From positions 1 through 43,334 of the forward strand of contig CAZXJI010000025.1 of assembly GCA_964640955.1 (NCBI GenBank): a DNA stretch of 43,334 nt. Reading direction: 5' to 3'. Of the stretch, positions 7,761-16,006 are shown in pieces. The notes beneath the pieces are model-generated. The model was given only the letters and a program-made list of their open reading frames with translations, was not told the origin of the DNA and made no database searches. Source of the DNA: CAXXOK01 sp964640955 (lineage in GTDB: Bacteria > Bacillota > Clostridia > Christensenellales > Aristaeellaceae). Numbering within the stretch: position 1 is the stretch's first letter; the number at the start of each line of letters is the position of its first letter. The position numbers and the translations under genes were made by a program.

Positions 7761-8412
7761 CTTACGTATCAACGCTTTCCCGCTTCCTGGCGCTCTGCGC
7801 GGCGGCTGCCGGACCGGCCCGTTAGCGCGCCGGTGCGGCGGTGGTCAAACGCCTGCTTCCGCTCGCTTAACGCCCTTTTTACAGCCGCTTTCCTCCCGTT
7901 TTCCACTTTTAGTGGCTTCCCTGTCCACATGGTTTCCCACAGTGTTTTGAGGAAAAAAACATCCTTCGCAGAGGCCCCTCGCGCACCGCCCGTAGTGGCG
8001 TTCGACGCATTTCGGATGCTTCGCACGTGCCGCATACGCGCGATTTGAGCGTTGGAATACATTGATGTTCCATAAGTTTTCCATATTCTCCGATCTGTTT
8101 CGGAAAAGAAGCGCTCCGCGCCTCTCCGAGGGAAACCCCGAGGGCACGCCCTGCGCTGGGCACAAGACCTCATGATACGCCAAGCCCTTATTTCACAAGG
8201 GATTCCCGCGCCTCCTCCACGCGTTGCGCCGTGCCCTTCCTCGGCCGGGAACGACACGGCAAAGGCTTGATCCGCTTTCGTTTCCGCGCTTTCACCTTAC
8301 CCTTTCCTCACTTTTCCCTCAAGCTGGGCTTCCGGTTTCCACACACTTTCCACGCTTCCGGCGGCCGTGCCGCAAGCAGCGGAGCGGCCCTCCCCCGGCG
8401 CGTGCAAAACCG

Positions 8413-8441
8413 TTGCCGAACCTTCGCGCATCTGCTATGAT
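8413..8441 (+). promoter_or_regulatory. Promoter of the HI0933-type flavoprotein gene
   Basis: TTGCCG (8413-8418) and TATGAT (8436-8441) are separated by exactly 17 bp. Transcription would start about 15 nt before the ATG at 8463, leaving a short leader that carries GGAGGGG. Confidence 0.7.
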
Positions 8442-8462
8442 AGCCCTATGGGAGGGGTTCGC

Positions 8463-9749
8463 ATGACCACGGCGATCATCGGCGGCGGCGCGGCGGGCGT
8501 GGCCGCGGCCATCGCGGCGGCACAGCGCGGCCGTCGCGTGCTGGTGCTGGAGCGCAACCGCAGGCCGCTCAAAAAGCTGGGCGTAACAGGCAACGGGCGC
8601 GGCAACCTGCTCAACGCGGGGGAGCCCGTCTATTTCGGCGGCGAGGCCTTCGCCCGCGCCGTGCTGACCCGTAAAGGATACCCGGAGCTTGCGGCCTTCT
8701 TTGCCTCGCTGGGCGTGCCCCTGCGCGAGGAAGGCGAGGGCCGCGTGTACCCGGCGGCGCTGCTGGCTTCGGCGGCCGTCGAGGCGCTTTTGCTGCGCGC
8801 TTCCCAGCTCGGCGTGGAATTTGTGACCGGTGCGCGCGTCACAACGGTCAAGCGCGAGGGAAGCGGTTTTCGGCTCCGCGCGGAGCAGGCCCAAGCGGAA
8901 CCGCAAAACCCGAAAAAGGGGAAGTCCGCCGGGCGAACCGAACAGGGTACCCCAGCCGTGGAACGGCTCACTTTCCACGCCGATCGCGTCGTCGTCACCG
9001 TCGGCGGCGCCGCCGCGCCCGCGCACGGCACCGACGGCAGCGCCTACGGCCTGCTGACCGCCTTCGGCCACAGGTTGACGGCGCTTCAGCCCGCGATGTG
9101 CGCGCTGACGACCGACAGGAAGCGCATCGCGGGGCTGTCGGGCCAGCGCATACGGGCGCGGCTCACGCTTTGCGGCCCCGACGGCGAAGCCCTGCGCCGC
9201 ACGGAGGGCGAGGTACTTTTCGGCGATGACGCCGTAAGCGGCATCGCCGCCATGCAGCTGGCCCGCTTCGTAACGCCCGGCGCGAGCGTGTCGCTCGATC
9301 TGCGCCCCGGCATGGGCCTACCGGACGACGCCGATCCTTCCGCCGTGCTCGCGCAGCTGCGGGCGCTTGCCGAGCTGCGCGCCGATCGCACCGTTGCCGA
9401 TCTGCCGACCGGCGTTTTTGCCGCGCCCGTCGGCCGGTTTCTGCTCCGGGAAGCGGGGTTTCGCGACCCCGGCGCGTCCGTCGCCCGGCTCGCCCTGGAC
9501 GCGCTCGGCCGCCTGGCGGGAACGATCGCCGACCTGCGCCTGCCCGTAACCGGTACGCGCGGGTTTGCGTACGCACAGGTCACGGCAGGCGGAATCGCCA
9601 CGGAGGACTTCGACCCCGCGACCCTGGAGAGCCGCCTGTGCCCGGGCCTGTACGCCGCGGGCGAGGTGCTGGACGTGGACGGGGACTGCGGCGGATTCAA
9701 CCTGATGTTCGCTTTCGCCAGCGGCCTCGCCGCGGGCGGAGCGCCGTAA
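8463..9749 (+). CDS. HI0933/BaiN-family NAD(P)/FAD-dependent oxidoreductase
   Basis: This 428-residue flavoprotein has the FAD-binding Rossmann start AIIGGGAAGVAAAIAAA. Other HI0933-family signatures are KKLGVTGNGRGNLLN, VTVGGAAAP and, at the C-terminus, YAAGEVLDVDGDCGGFNL. The substrate of most family members is unknown; some gut relatives act in bile-acid dehydroxylation, which must not be assumed here. The ATG at 8463 has GGAGGGG 5-6 nt upstream; a longer in-frame start at 8367 lies upstream of the promoter and is rejected. A gene for an EFR1-type flavodoxin-ferredoxin follows after 45 bp, so the two may form a small redox operon. Confidence 0.87.
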   Translation: MTTAIIGGGAAGVAAAIAAAQRGRRVLVLERNRRPLKKLGVTGNGRGNLLNAGEPVYFGGEAFARAVLTRKGYPELAAFFASLGVPLREEGEGRVYPAALLASAAVEALLLRASQLGVEFVTGARVTTVKREGSGFRLRAEQAQAEPQNPKKGKSAGRTEQGTPAVERLTFHADRVVVTVGGAAAPAHGTDGSAYGLLTAFGHRLTALQPAMCALTTDRKRIAGLSGQRIRARLTLCGPDGEALRRTEGEVLFGDDAVSGIAAMQLARFVTPGASVSLDLRPGMGLPDDADPSAVLAQLRALAELRADRTVADLPTGVFAAPVGRFLLREAGFRDPGASVARLALDALGRLAGTIADLRLPVTGTRGFAYAQVTAGGIATEDFDPATLESRLCPGLYAAGEVLDVDGDCGGFNLMFAFASGLAAGGAP

Positions 9750-9794
9750 AAGACTGTCATCGCTTCGATTGCCCACGACAAAGGAGGAATGCCG

Positions 9795-10676
9795 ATGGCT
9801 GCCGTACGTTCCGTTCACATCGTCTATTTCAGCGGCACCGGCGGCACGGCCCGGGTGGCCCGCCACCTGGCGGACGCCCTCGAGCGGCGGCGGGTCGCCG
9901 TGACGGTCGCGGCGCTGGAAAACGGGGCGGGTTCGACGGCCGCTCCGGCCAAAGCGGATCAGCTGGTGATCCTCTACCCCGTCTACGCCGCCGTTGCGCC
10001 CCAGCCCGTGCACGAATGGATCGCCGCCGCGCCGCGGGGAAAGGGGTTGAAAACCGCGGTGCTCTCCGTTTCCGGGGGCGGGGAGGTATCGCCCAATACC
10101 GCGTGCCGCGTTTCGGTCATCCGCAGGCTGATGCACAAGGGGTACGACGTAACCTACGAACGGATGCTCGTCATGCCGTCCAACTGCATCCTCGGCTACG
10201 GCGAACAGCTTTCCGCCCTGCTCCTTTCCGAAGCGCCGCGCAAAGCCCGTTCGATTGCGGACGACCTGCTCGCGGGCAGGGTTCGCCGCACGAAACCCTT
10301 CGTGCAGGATCGGGTCGTCAGCCGCCTTGCGAGCGTGGAGCACATCGGCAGCCGCTTTTTCGGCCGGCGGCTGAAGGCGAACGACGATTGCACGGGCTGC
10401 GGCCTTTGCGCCGAGCGTTGCCCGCGCGGAAACATCGAGATGCGAAACGGCAGGCCCGTTTTCGGCAGCCGCTGCGTGGTGTGCCTGCGCTGCGTGTACG
10501 GCTGTCCGCAGCAGGCCGTCGTCCCCGGCCTGCTGAAAGGCATGGTGCTGAAAGAGGGCTTCGATCTGGATGCGCTGGATCGGCGCCTCGCGCAGATCGA
10601 GGTGACCGGCTCCATCGAGGCGCTTACGCCCGGCAAGGCGCTCCGGGGCGTGCGGGCGTACCTTTTGGAACCCTGA
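9795..10676 (+). CDS. EFR1-family flavodoxin/ferredoxin fusion protein
   Basis: The 293-residue protein joins an N-terminal flavodoxin-like domain (YFSGTGGTARVA, residues 11-22) to a C-terminal ferredoxin domain. The latter has two Cys quartets: 199, 202, 205, 209 and 227, 230, 233, 237 (CTGCGLCAERCP and CVVCLRCVYGCP). It is presumably a cytoplasmic electron carrier using FMN and two [4Fe-4S] clusters; partners are unknown. Two in-frame ATGs (9789, 9795) follow AAGGAGG. Only the second has proper spacing (7 nt versus 1 nt), so I start at 9795. Its neighbour is the upstream flavoprotein, a plausible redox partner by context only. Confidence 0.87.
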   Translation: MAAVRSVHIVYFSGTGGTARVARHLADALERRRVAVTVAALENGAGSTAAPAKADQLVILYPVYAAVAPQPVHEWIAAAPRGKGLKTAVLSVSGGGEVSPNTACRVSVIRRLMHKGYDVTYERMLVMPSNCILGYGEQLSALLLSEAPRKARSIADDLLAGRVRRTKPFVQDRVVSRLASVEHIGSRFFGRRLKANDDCTGCGLCAERCPRGNIEMRNGRPVFGSRCVVCLRCVYGCPQQAVVPGLLKGMVLKEGFDLDALDRRLAQIEVTGSIEALTPGKALRGVRAYLLEP

Positions 10677-10704
10677 CATCGGCTGGTCGCGCGCCGCTTT
10701 CGTA

Positions 10705-10733
10705 TTGCCCAAACCGGCTCGAAATGCTACAAT
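10705..10733 (+). promoter_or_regulatory. tilS promoter giving a leaderless transcript
   Basis: TTGCCC (10705-10710) and TACAAT (10728-10733) are 17 bp apart. The expected transcription start, about 7 nt after the -10, falls on the tilS ATG at 10740, and no Shine-Dalgarno precedes that ATG. Confidence 0.65.
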
Positions 10734-10739
10734 AGACGT

Positions 10740-12179
10740 ATGAACGAACAGCTTTTGAGCACCGCCGGGGCGGTGCTTGCCCGCGCGGGCCTGCTCCGCC
10801 CGGACGCCGTGCTGCTGGTGGCTTTGAGCGGCGGCCCGGATTCGGTCGCGCTTCTGCGCACGATGTGCGCGCTGCGGGACGTGCGCGGCTTTGCGGTGCG
10901 CGCCGCGCACGTGGAGCACGGCCTGCGGGGCGAGGCCTCGCGCGAGGACGCGCGCTTCTGCGAGCGGCTGTGCGCGTCCCTGTCCGTGCCCTTCACCTGC
11001 GACCACGCGGCGCTTGACGGCGGCATGACCGCGTCGGGCGCAGAGGAGCGCGCCCGGGAGGCCCGCTACGCGCTGCTCATCCGCCGCGCGAAAGCCTGCG
11101 GGGCCGACGCGCTGCTGACCGCCCACCATCTGGACGACCAGGCGGAAACGGTGCTCGGCCGCCTGGTGCGCGGCGGCGGGGCGCGAGGCCTGTCCGGCAT
11201 GCGGGAGGCTTCGGCGATGGACGGCGTGACCGTCCTGCGTCCGTTTTTAAACGTTTCCCATCAGGATATTCTGCGGGCGCTGGGCGATACGCCTTACCGC
11301 GAGGACGAGAGCAACGCCCTGCCCTGCTGCCAGCGCAACCGTCTGCGGACGGAGGTTCTGCCGTTGCTTCGCCGGGAGAACCCCCGCGCGGCGGAGCACA
11401 TCGCGCAAAGCGCGCGCCTCCTCGCCATGGACGAGGATTGCCTCGCGGCGCAGGCGGACGCGCTGCTCAAAAAAGCCCTGCTCGCCGGACCCCCGTTTTT
11501 CTGTTTGCGAAAGCAGCCGCTGCTTTCCGCGCCGGACGCGGTGGCGGTGCGGGCGCTCCGGCGCTTCGCACGGCTGGGCATGGAACGGCTGTCCGCCCGG
11601 ACGGGCCGCCCCGCCCCGGCGGAGGAAGCCGTGTCCGCCGCGGATTCCCTCGCCCTGCTTTCGCTTGCCAAAGGGCCGGCGGGCGCATGCCTCAACCTTC
11701 CCTTCGCCCTCAAGGCGCAGGCGAGCGAATGCTGCGTACACCTGCTGCGCATGGCGGACGATGCACCCCTTGCGCCCGCCCCTCCGCCCGCGCCCGTCGC
11801 GGGGCTGGACGGCCGCCGGAGCCTGCGCTTCGGGGGATTTTCGTTCCGGTTCTCCGCCTGCGAGCCGGGCGCGTCTCCCCCGCCGGACGGCCTGCGAAGC
11901 GTCGCGGTGCCAGCTTCGCTGCTTCCCCGCCTCACGCTGCGCACGGCGTTGCCCGGCGACCGTATCCATCCCTTCGGCGCGGGCGGCGGCAAGGAGCTGC
12001 GCCGCTACCTGACCGACCGTAAGGTGGACGCCCCCTTCCGGCCGTATCTCCCGCTGGTCTGCCTTTCCGGCGAGGTGCTCTGGGCGGTCGGCGTGGGGGC
12101 GGCGGAGGGCACGCGGCTCGACGATCGGCCCGCCGTACGCATTACCGTTTCCGGCGCGTTGCCGTGGCTTGCGCGCTGA
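10740..12179 (+). CDS. tilS: tRNA(Ile)-lysidine synthase
   Basis: TilS attaches lysine to cytidine-34 of the CAU-anticodon tRNA(Ile), so that AUA is read as Ile; it is normally essential. The protein has 479 residues with the PP-loop SGGPDS at 30-35, the family motif ALLTAHHLDDQAET, and a C-terminal TilS domain ending in the LPGDRIHPFGAGG region. The start lies at the predicted transcription start with no ribosome binding site, so translation may be leaderless. hpt follows after 39 bp, the common tilS-hpt arrangement, probably co-transcribed. Confidence 0.95.
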   Translation: MNEQLLSTAGAVLARAGLLRPDAVLLVALSGGPDSVALLRTMCALRDVRGFAVRAAHVEHGLRGEASREDARFCERLCASLSVPFTCDHAALDGGMTASGAEERAREARYALLIRRAKACGADALLTAHHLDDQAETVLGRLVRGGGARGLSGMREASAMDGVTVLRPFLNVSHQDILRALGDTPYREDESNALPCCQRNRLRTEVLPLLRRENPRAAEHIAQSARLLAMDEDCLAAQADALLKKALLAGPPFFCLRKQPLLSAPDAVAVRALRRFARLGMERLSARTGRPAPAEEAVSAADSLALLSLAKGPAGACLNLPFALKAQASECCVHLLRMADDAPLAPAPPPAPVAGLDGRRSLRFGGFSFRFSACEPGASPPPDGLRSVAVPASLLPRLTLRTALPGDRIHPFGAGGGKELRRYLTDRKVDAPFRPYLPLVCLSGEVLWAVGVGAAEGTRLDDRPAVRITVSGALPWLAR

Positions 12180-12218
12180 CCCAATCTGCTCGACTCAACT
12201 GCAAAGGAGTGGACGGAC

Positions 12219-12776
12219 ATGAATCAGGATTCTCCCTTGTTCAAGGACCTTTCCAGCATCCTCTACACCGAGGAGGAACTGCGCGACGCCATCGCGGCGC
12301 TGGGCAGGCGCATCACGCACGATTATCAGGGCAAAGCGCCGCTGATGATCTGCATCCTCAAAGGCGCGAGCGTCTTCTTCACCGATCTGATCCGGCAGAT
12401 CGACCTGCCGCTGGAAATCGAGTTTATGGCTATTTCCAGCTACGGGGCGAGCACCGTTTCCAGCGGCGAGGTGCGCATGGTGAAGGACTTGGATCGCCCC
12501 ATCCTCGGCCGGGACGTGCTGATCGTGGAGGATATCGTGGACAGCGGCATGACCCTCTCCTTCCTGAAGCGCACGCTCACCAACCGCGGCGCGAGCAGCC
12601 TTCGGCTGGTGACGCTTTTGGACAAGCCCAGCCGCCGCACCGTTCCGCTGAGCGTGGACTATTCCTGTTTCCAGATTCCCGACGCCTTCGTGGTCGGCTA
12701 TGGACTGGACTATGATGAGAAGTACCGCAACCTGCCGGTCGTGGGGATTTTGGACTCGAAGGTATACAGCAAATAA
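12219..12776 (+). CDS. hpt: Hypoxanthine(-guanine) phosphoribosyltransferase
   Basis: This purine-salvage enzyme makes IMP or GMP from hypoxanthine or guanine and PRPP. It has 185 residues, normal length, with the PRPP-binding motif LIVEDIVDSGMTL and the N-terminal loop CILKGASVFF. AAAGGAG (12203-12209) lies 9 nt before ATG. It is downstream of tilS and ends just before a strong hairpin shared with the convergent argF. Confidence 0.96.
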   Translation: MNQDSPLFKDLSSILYTEEELRDAIAALGRRITHDYQGKAPLMICILKGASVFFTDLIRQIDLPLEIEFMAISSYGASTVSSGEVRMVKDLDRPILGRDVLIVEDIVDSGMTLSFLKRTLTNRGASSLRLVTLLDKPSRRTVPLSVDYSCFQIPDAFVVGYGLDYDEKYRNLPVVGILDSKVYSK

Positions 12777-12812
12777 AACGGATTGTCTCCGTGGCCGACA
12801 GCCACCCAAAGA

Positions 12813-12842
12813 GGGGGGCGAAAGCATACGCTTTCGCCCCCC
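12813..12842. terminator. Bidirectional terminator between hpt and argF
   Basis: GGGGGGCGAAAGC (12813-12825) and its exact complement (12830-12842) are separated by the loop ATAC. It ends both the tilS-hpt transcript (followed by TGTTCGGTATG) and the arg operon. Confidence 0.75.
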
Positions 12843-12863
12843 TGTTCGGTATGTGTTTCGATT

Positions 12864-13778
12864 TTACTTCATCAGCTTGACCAGCACGGCCTTCTGCGCG
12901 TGCAGACGGTTTTCCGCTTCCTCGAAAATCTCGTCGGCGTGGGCCTCCATCACCTTGTCGGTAATCTCCTCGCCGCGGTGGGCGGGCAGGCAGTGCTGCA
13001 CCATCGCGTCGGGCTTGGCGGCGGCCATCACGGCGTCGTTCACCTGATAGCCGGCGAACGCATTCCTGCGCTGGTCGATCTCGCTCTCGTCGCCCATGCT
13101 GGCCCACACGTCGGTGTAGATCACGTCGGCGTCCTTCGCCATGGCGAAGATGTCCGAACCGATCTCGAAGCGGCCGCTTTCTTTGGCCCATTCCATGATG
13201 GCCACGTCGGGCCGGTAGGCGTCCGGGCAGGCGATGGATACGCTCATGCCCACCTTGATGCCCCCCACGATCAGGCTGTTGGCCATGTTGTTGCCGTCGC
13301 CGATAAAGCACAGCTTGAGGCCCTTGAAGCTCCCCTTGCGCTCACGGATGGTCATCAGGTCCGCCAGCACCTGGCAGGGATGCGCGTAGTCCGTCAGCCC
13401 GTTGATCACGGGGATGCCACCGTATTTCGCCAGGTCCTCCACCTCCTGCTGGGCGAAGGTACGGATCATGATACCGTCCAGATAGCGGCTCAGCACACGG
13501 GCGGTATCCTGCACGGGCTCGCCGCGGCCGATCTGCAGATCGCGGCTGCTCAGGAACAGGGCGTTGCCGCCGAGCTGGTACATGCCCGTCTCGAACGATA
13601 CGCGCGTGCGGGTGCTGGATTTCTGGAAAATCATCCCCAGGGTCTTGCCCGCGAGGATGGGATGGGCGATGCCGTGCTTGCGCTCGTATTTGAGCTGGTC
13701 GGCGAGGTTCAGGATGCTCATGATCTGCTCGGTCGTCAGGTCGCCCAGCTTTAAAAGGTGCTTCATCGGTTCGCTCAT
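12864..13778 (-). CDS. argF: Ornithine carbamoyltransferase
   Basis: ArgF makes citrulline from ornithine and carbamoyl phosphate. The 304 residues contain the carbamoyl-phosphate site STRTR, the motif YAHPCQVLADL, and the ornithine-binding/catalytic HCLPAHRGEEIT. I start at the ATG whose first bases overlap the argD stop (ATGA); AGGAGG lies a few bases upstream inside argD. The frame is open far upstream, but that part is antisense-like read-through of argD in another frame and is not protein. It is the last gene of the arg operon before the terminator. Confidence 0.96.
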   Translation of the reverse strand: MSEPMKHLLKLGDLTTEQIMSILNLADQLKYERKHGIAHPILAGKTLGMIFQKSSTRTRVSFETGMYQLGGNALFLSSRDLQIGRGEPVQDTARVLSRYLDGIMIRTFAQQEVEDLAKYGGIPVINGLTDYAHPCQVLADLMTIRERKGSFKGLKLCFIGDGNNMANSLIVGGIKVGMSVSIACPDAYRPDVAIMEWAKESGRFEIGSDIFAMAKDADVIYTDVWASMGDESEIDQRRNAFAGYQVNDAVMAAAKPDAMVQHCLPAHRGEEITDKVMEAHADEIFEEAENRLHAQKAVLVKLMK

Positions 13779-14944
13779 TTCCCAATCTCCTCCTTGATGA
13801 TCCCTACGGCCTCCTCCAACTCGTCCCAGCCGATGGTGAGCGGCGGCAGCAGGCGCAGCTTGTTCTTGGCGGTCAGGCACACCACGCCTCGCTTGAGCAG
13901 GGCCTTGACCAGTTCCTTGGGGTTCTTGTCGCTTTCGATGCCCAGCATCAGCCCGCGGCCGGAAATGTTTTTGACGTTCGCAAGCTCGCTGAGCTCCGCG
14001 GCGATGTACTTGCCCTTGCGCTTCACGTCGCTTAAGAGCTCGTCGGTCAGCTGCTTCTGCACGGCCAGCGCCGCCGCCGCGCATACGGGGTTGCCGCCGA
14101 AGGTGGAGCCGTGGCTGCCGGGGGTGAGGGTGTTCTTCACCTTCTCGCCCAGCAGGCACACGCCCATGGGCAAGCCGCCGGCCAACCCCTTGGCGGTGGT
14201 CGCGATGTCGGGCAGCCAGTCGTAGCGCTGGTAGCTCATCAGCGTGCCGGTGCGGCCGTTGCCGGTCTGCACCTCATCCACGATCATCAGCACGTCGCTT
14301 TCGGCAGTCAGGTCGCGCACGGCCCGCAGGTACTCGCGGGTAAGCGGCTCCACGCCGCCCTCGCCCTGCACGGTTTCCAGCATCACGGCGCACACGGGCT
14401 GGTCGTCCAGCACGGCTTTGAGCGCCTCCACGTCGCCCGGCTTGACGGACACGAACCCTTCCGGGAACGGCCCGAAGTCGTGGTGGAAGGCGTCCTGCCC
14501 GGTCGCGGCAAGCGTCGCCAGCGTCCGGCCGTGGAAGCTGTTTTCCATGGTGACGATCACGGGGCGCACGTTTTCGCCGAACTGGTCGGCGCTGTACTTG
14601 CGCGCAGCCTTGATGGCGCACTCGTTGGCTTCCGCCCCGGAATTGCCGAAAAAGGCGCGCTTCATGCCGCTGCGCTCGCACAGGAGCCTGGCCAGCTCCG
14701 CCTGCGGCTGGGTGAAGTAGAGGTTGCTCACGTGGCTCAGGGCGTGCGCCTGTTCGCACACGGCCTTTTCCCACTGTTCGTTGCCGTAGCCCAGCACGCT
14801 CACCGCGATGCCGCTGCCCATGTCGATATAGCGCTTGCCCGTATCGTCGTAGAGCAGCGCGCCTTCGCCGCGCACGAACGTCACCGCGAAGCGCGCGTAG
14901 GTGTGCGCCACGTATTGGGCGTCCAGTTCCATCGTCGTTTTCAT
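13775..14944 (-). CDS. argD: Acetylornithine aminotransferase
   Basis: This PLP enzyme converts N-acetylglutamate semialdehyde to N-acetylornithine using glutamate. It has 389 residues with the Schiff-base Lys252 in TTAKGLAGG, Asp223 in MIVDEVQTGNGRTG contacting the PLP ring, and the substrate-binding ENSFHGRTLA segment. GGGAGG precedes ATG. It overlaps argF by 4 bp and sits 22 bp after argB, consistent with one transcript. Confidence 0.96.
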   Translation of the reverse strand: MKTTMELDAQYVAHTYARFAVTFVRGEGALLYDDTGKRYIDMGSGIAVSVLGYGNEQWEKAVCEQAHALSHVSNLYFTQPQAELARLLCERSGMKRAFFGNSGAEANECAIKAARKYSADQFGENVRPVIVTMENSFHGRTLATLAATGQDAFHHDFGPFPEGFVSVKPGDVEALKAVLDDQPVCAVMLETVQGEGGVEPLTREYLRAVRDLTAESDVLMIVDEVQTGNGRTGTLMSYQRYDWLPDIATTAKGLAGGLPMGVCLLGEKVKNTLTPGSHGSTFGGNPVCAAAALAVQKQLTDELLSDVKRKGKYIAAELSELANVKNISGRGLMLGIESDKNPKELVKALLKRGVVCLTAKNKLRLLPPLTIGWDELEEAVGIIKEEIGK

Positions 14945-14966
14945 GTCAAGCCTCCCTGCGTCCGGT

Positions 14967-15818
14967 TCAACCCTGCGTAAACATGGTGCCGGCGCCTTCG
15001 TCCGTCAGACACTCGATGAGAATGGCGTGGGGTACGCGCCCGTCCAGAATAAACACCCGGTTCACCCCGCGCCGGATGGCCTCGATGCAGCAGTCCACCT
15101 TGGGGATCATCCCGCCGGAAATGACGCCCTCGCGCACCAGCTCCGGCGCTTCGCTGGCCTTGACGACGCTGATCAGCGTGCTTTCGTCCTTGGGGTCGCG
15201 AAGGATGCCGCGGATGTCCGTCATGCTGATGAAGCTCTCGGCCCTGAGCTCCGCCGCGATGCGGGCGGCGGCGGTATCGGCGTTGATGTTGTAGGCGTGG
15301 CCCTCCGCGTCGCAGCCGACGGTGGAGATAACGGGGATGTACCCCTTCTCCAGCACGTCCAGAATCGGCGACACGTTGATTTTGGCAATCTCGCCCACGT
15401 AGCCGTGCACGTCGTCCATCTTGGTCACTTCGATCATATGCCCGTCCATGCCGCAAAGGCCCATCGCCTTGCCGCCCACGGTCTGGATGAGGCTCACCAG
15501 GCTCTTGCCCACCTTGCCGGCCAGCACCATCTGCACGACCTCGGCGGTCTCCTCGTCGGTCACGCGCAGGCCGTCGATAAACTCGCTTTTCTTGCCCAGG
15601 CGCTTGAGCAGGTCGCTGATCTCCGGGCCGCCGCCGTGCACCAGTACCACGCGCACGCCTACCAGCGTCAGCAGCAGCAGGTCGCCCATCACGGCGCGCT
15701 TGAGCTCGTCGTTGAGCATGGCGCTGCCGCCGTACTTGATGACGACGATCTTGCCGTTGTACTTGCGGATGTAGGGAAGAGCCTGAATCAGGACTTCCGC
15801 ACGTTCATTGATGGTCAT
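14967..15818 (-). CDS. argB: Acetylglutamate kinase
   Basis: ArgB phosphorylates N-acetylglutamate, the second step of arginine synthesis and often the feedback-controlled one. The 283 residues carry the nucleotide/substrate motifs IVVIKYGGSAM and VLVHGGGPEI, and Asn/Asp-rich NINADTAAARIAAEL. The long N-terminal extension (RAEVLIQALPYIRKYNGK) resembles the helix of arginine-sensitive kinases, so feedback inhibition by arginine is plausible but inferred. GGAAAGGAAG precedes the ATG. The stretch between it and argJ holds short tandem repeats. Confidence 0.95.
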   Translation of the reverse strand: MTINERAEVLIQALPYIRKYNGKIVVIKYGGSAMLNDELKRAVMGDLLLLTLVGVRVVLVHGGGPEISDLLKRLGKKSEFIDGLRVTDEETAEVVQMVLAGKVGKSLVSLIQTVGGKAMGLCGMDGHMIEVTKMDDVHGYVGEIAKINVSPILDVLEKGYIPVISTVGCDAEGHAYNINADTAAARIAAELRAESFISMTDIRGILRDPKDESTLISVVKASEAPELVREGVISGGMIPKVDCCIEAIRRGVNRVFILDGRVPHAILIECLTDEGAGTMFTQG

Positions 15819-15909
15819 ATGCTCTTCCTTTCCAAAACAACCGTTGCGATAACACCCTTTTTATCATCGTACCTGGCCGCCTTATCCCCGGGGGAGGTTG
15901 GGAGGGGGA

Positions 15910-16006
15910 TCGCAATCCCCTTCCCAAAGGAGGCCCTGGCCGACGCCCGCAATCCCCTTCCCAAAGGAGGCCTCGGCCGACGTCCCAAAGGAGGCCCTGG
16001 CCGACG
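15910..16006. repeat. Short tandem repeats between argJ and argB
   Basis: A 23-bp core, CCCAAAGGAGGCCCTGGCCG plus ACG, occurs at 15923-15945, 15960-15982 (one or two changes) and 15984-16006. The first two copies also share a CGCAATCCCCTT prefix, giving a 37-bp unit. The last copy ends exactly at the argJ stop codon. The core shares only CCCAAAGG with the hairpins upstream of ftsH. Confidence 0.75.

Larger units (their letters stand above)
6948..8462. other. Gene-free region with DnaA-box-like nonamers
   Basis: I see no credible gene here: open frames on both strands have biased Arg/Phe/Pro or Gly/Arg composition and no family signature. The region contains perfect TTTTCCACA at 7130-7138, 7409-7417 and 7642-7650. 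Near matches are at 7353-7361, 7375-7383, 7899-7907, 7921-7929, 8077-8085 and 8335-8343, all in the same orientation. TTWTNCACA is the established bacterial DnaA-box pattern. An AT-richer patch lies at about 7640-7760 and a strong hairpin at 7224-7266. Flanking genes diverge (fba minus, flavoprotein plus). An origin of replication or another DnaA-binding locus is an inference; there is no dnaA or dnaN in the window. Confidence 0.5.

Noticed and set aside
7059..8048. Open frame of 329 codons on the plus strand in the gene-free region
   Set aside because: It is dominated by Arg, Phe, Pro and Ser, has no ribosome binding site, no family resemblance, and covers hairpins and nonamers; absence of stops is expected in GC-rich DNA.
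7769..8257. Open frame of 162 codons on the minus strand in the same region
   Set aside because: Composition is atypical (Arg/Gly-rich), no credible start and no recognisable domain.
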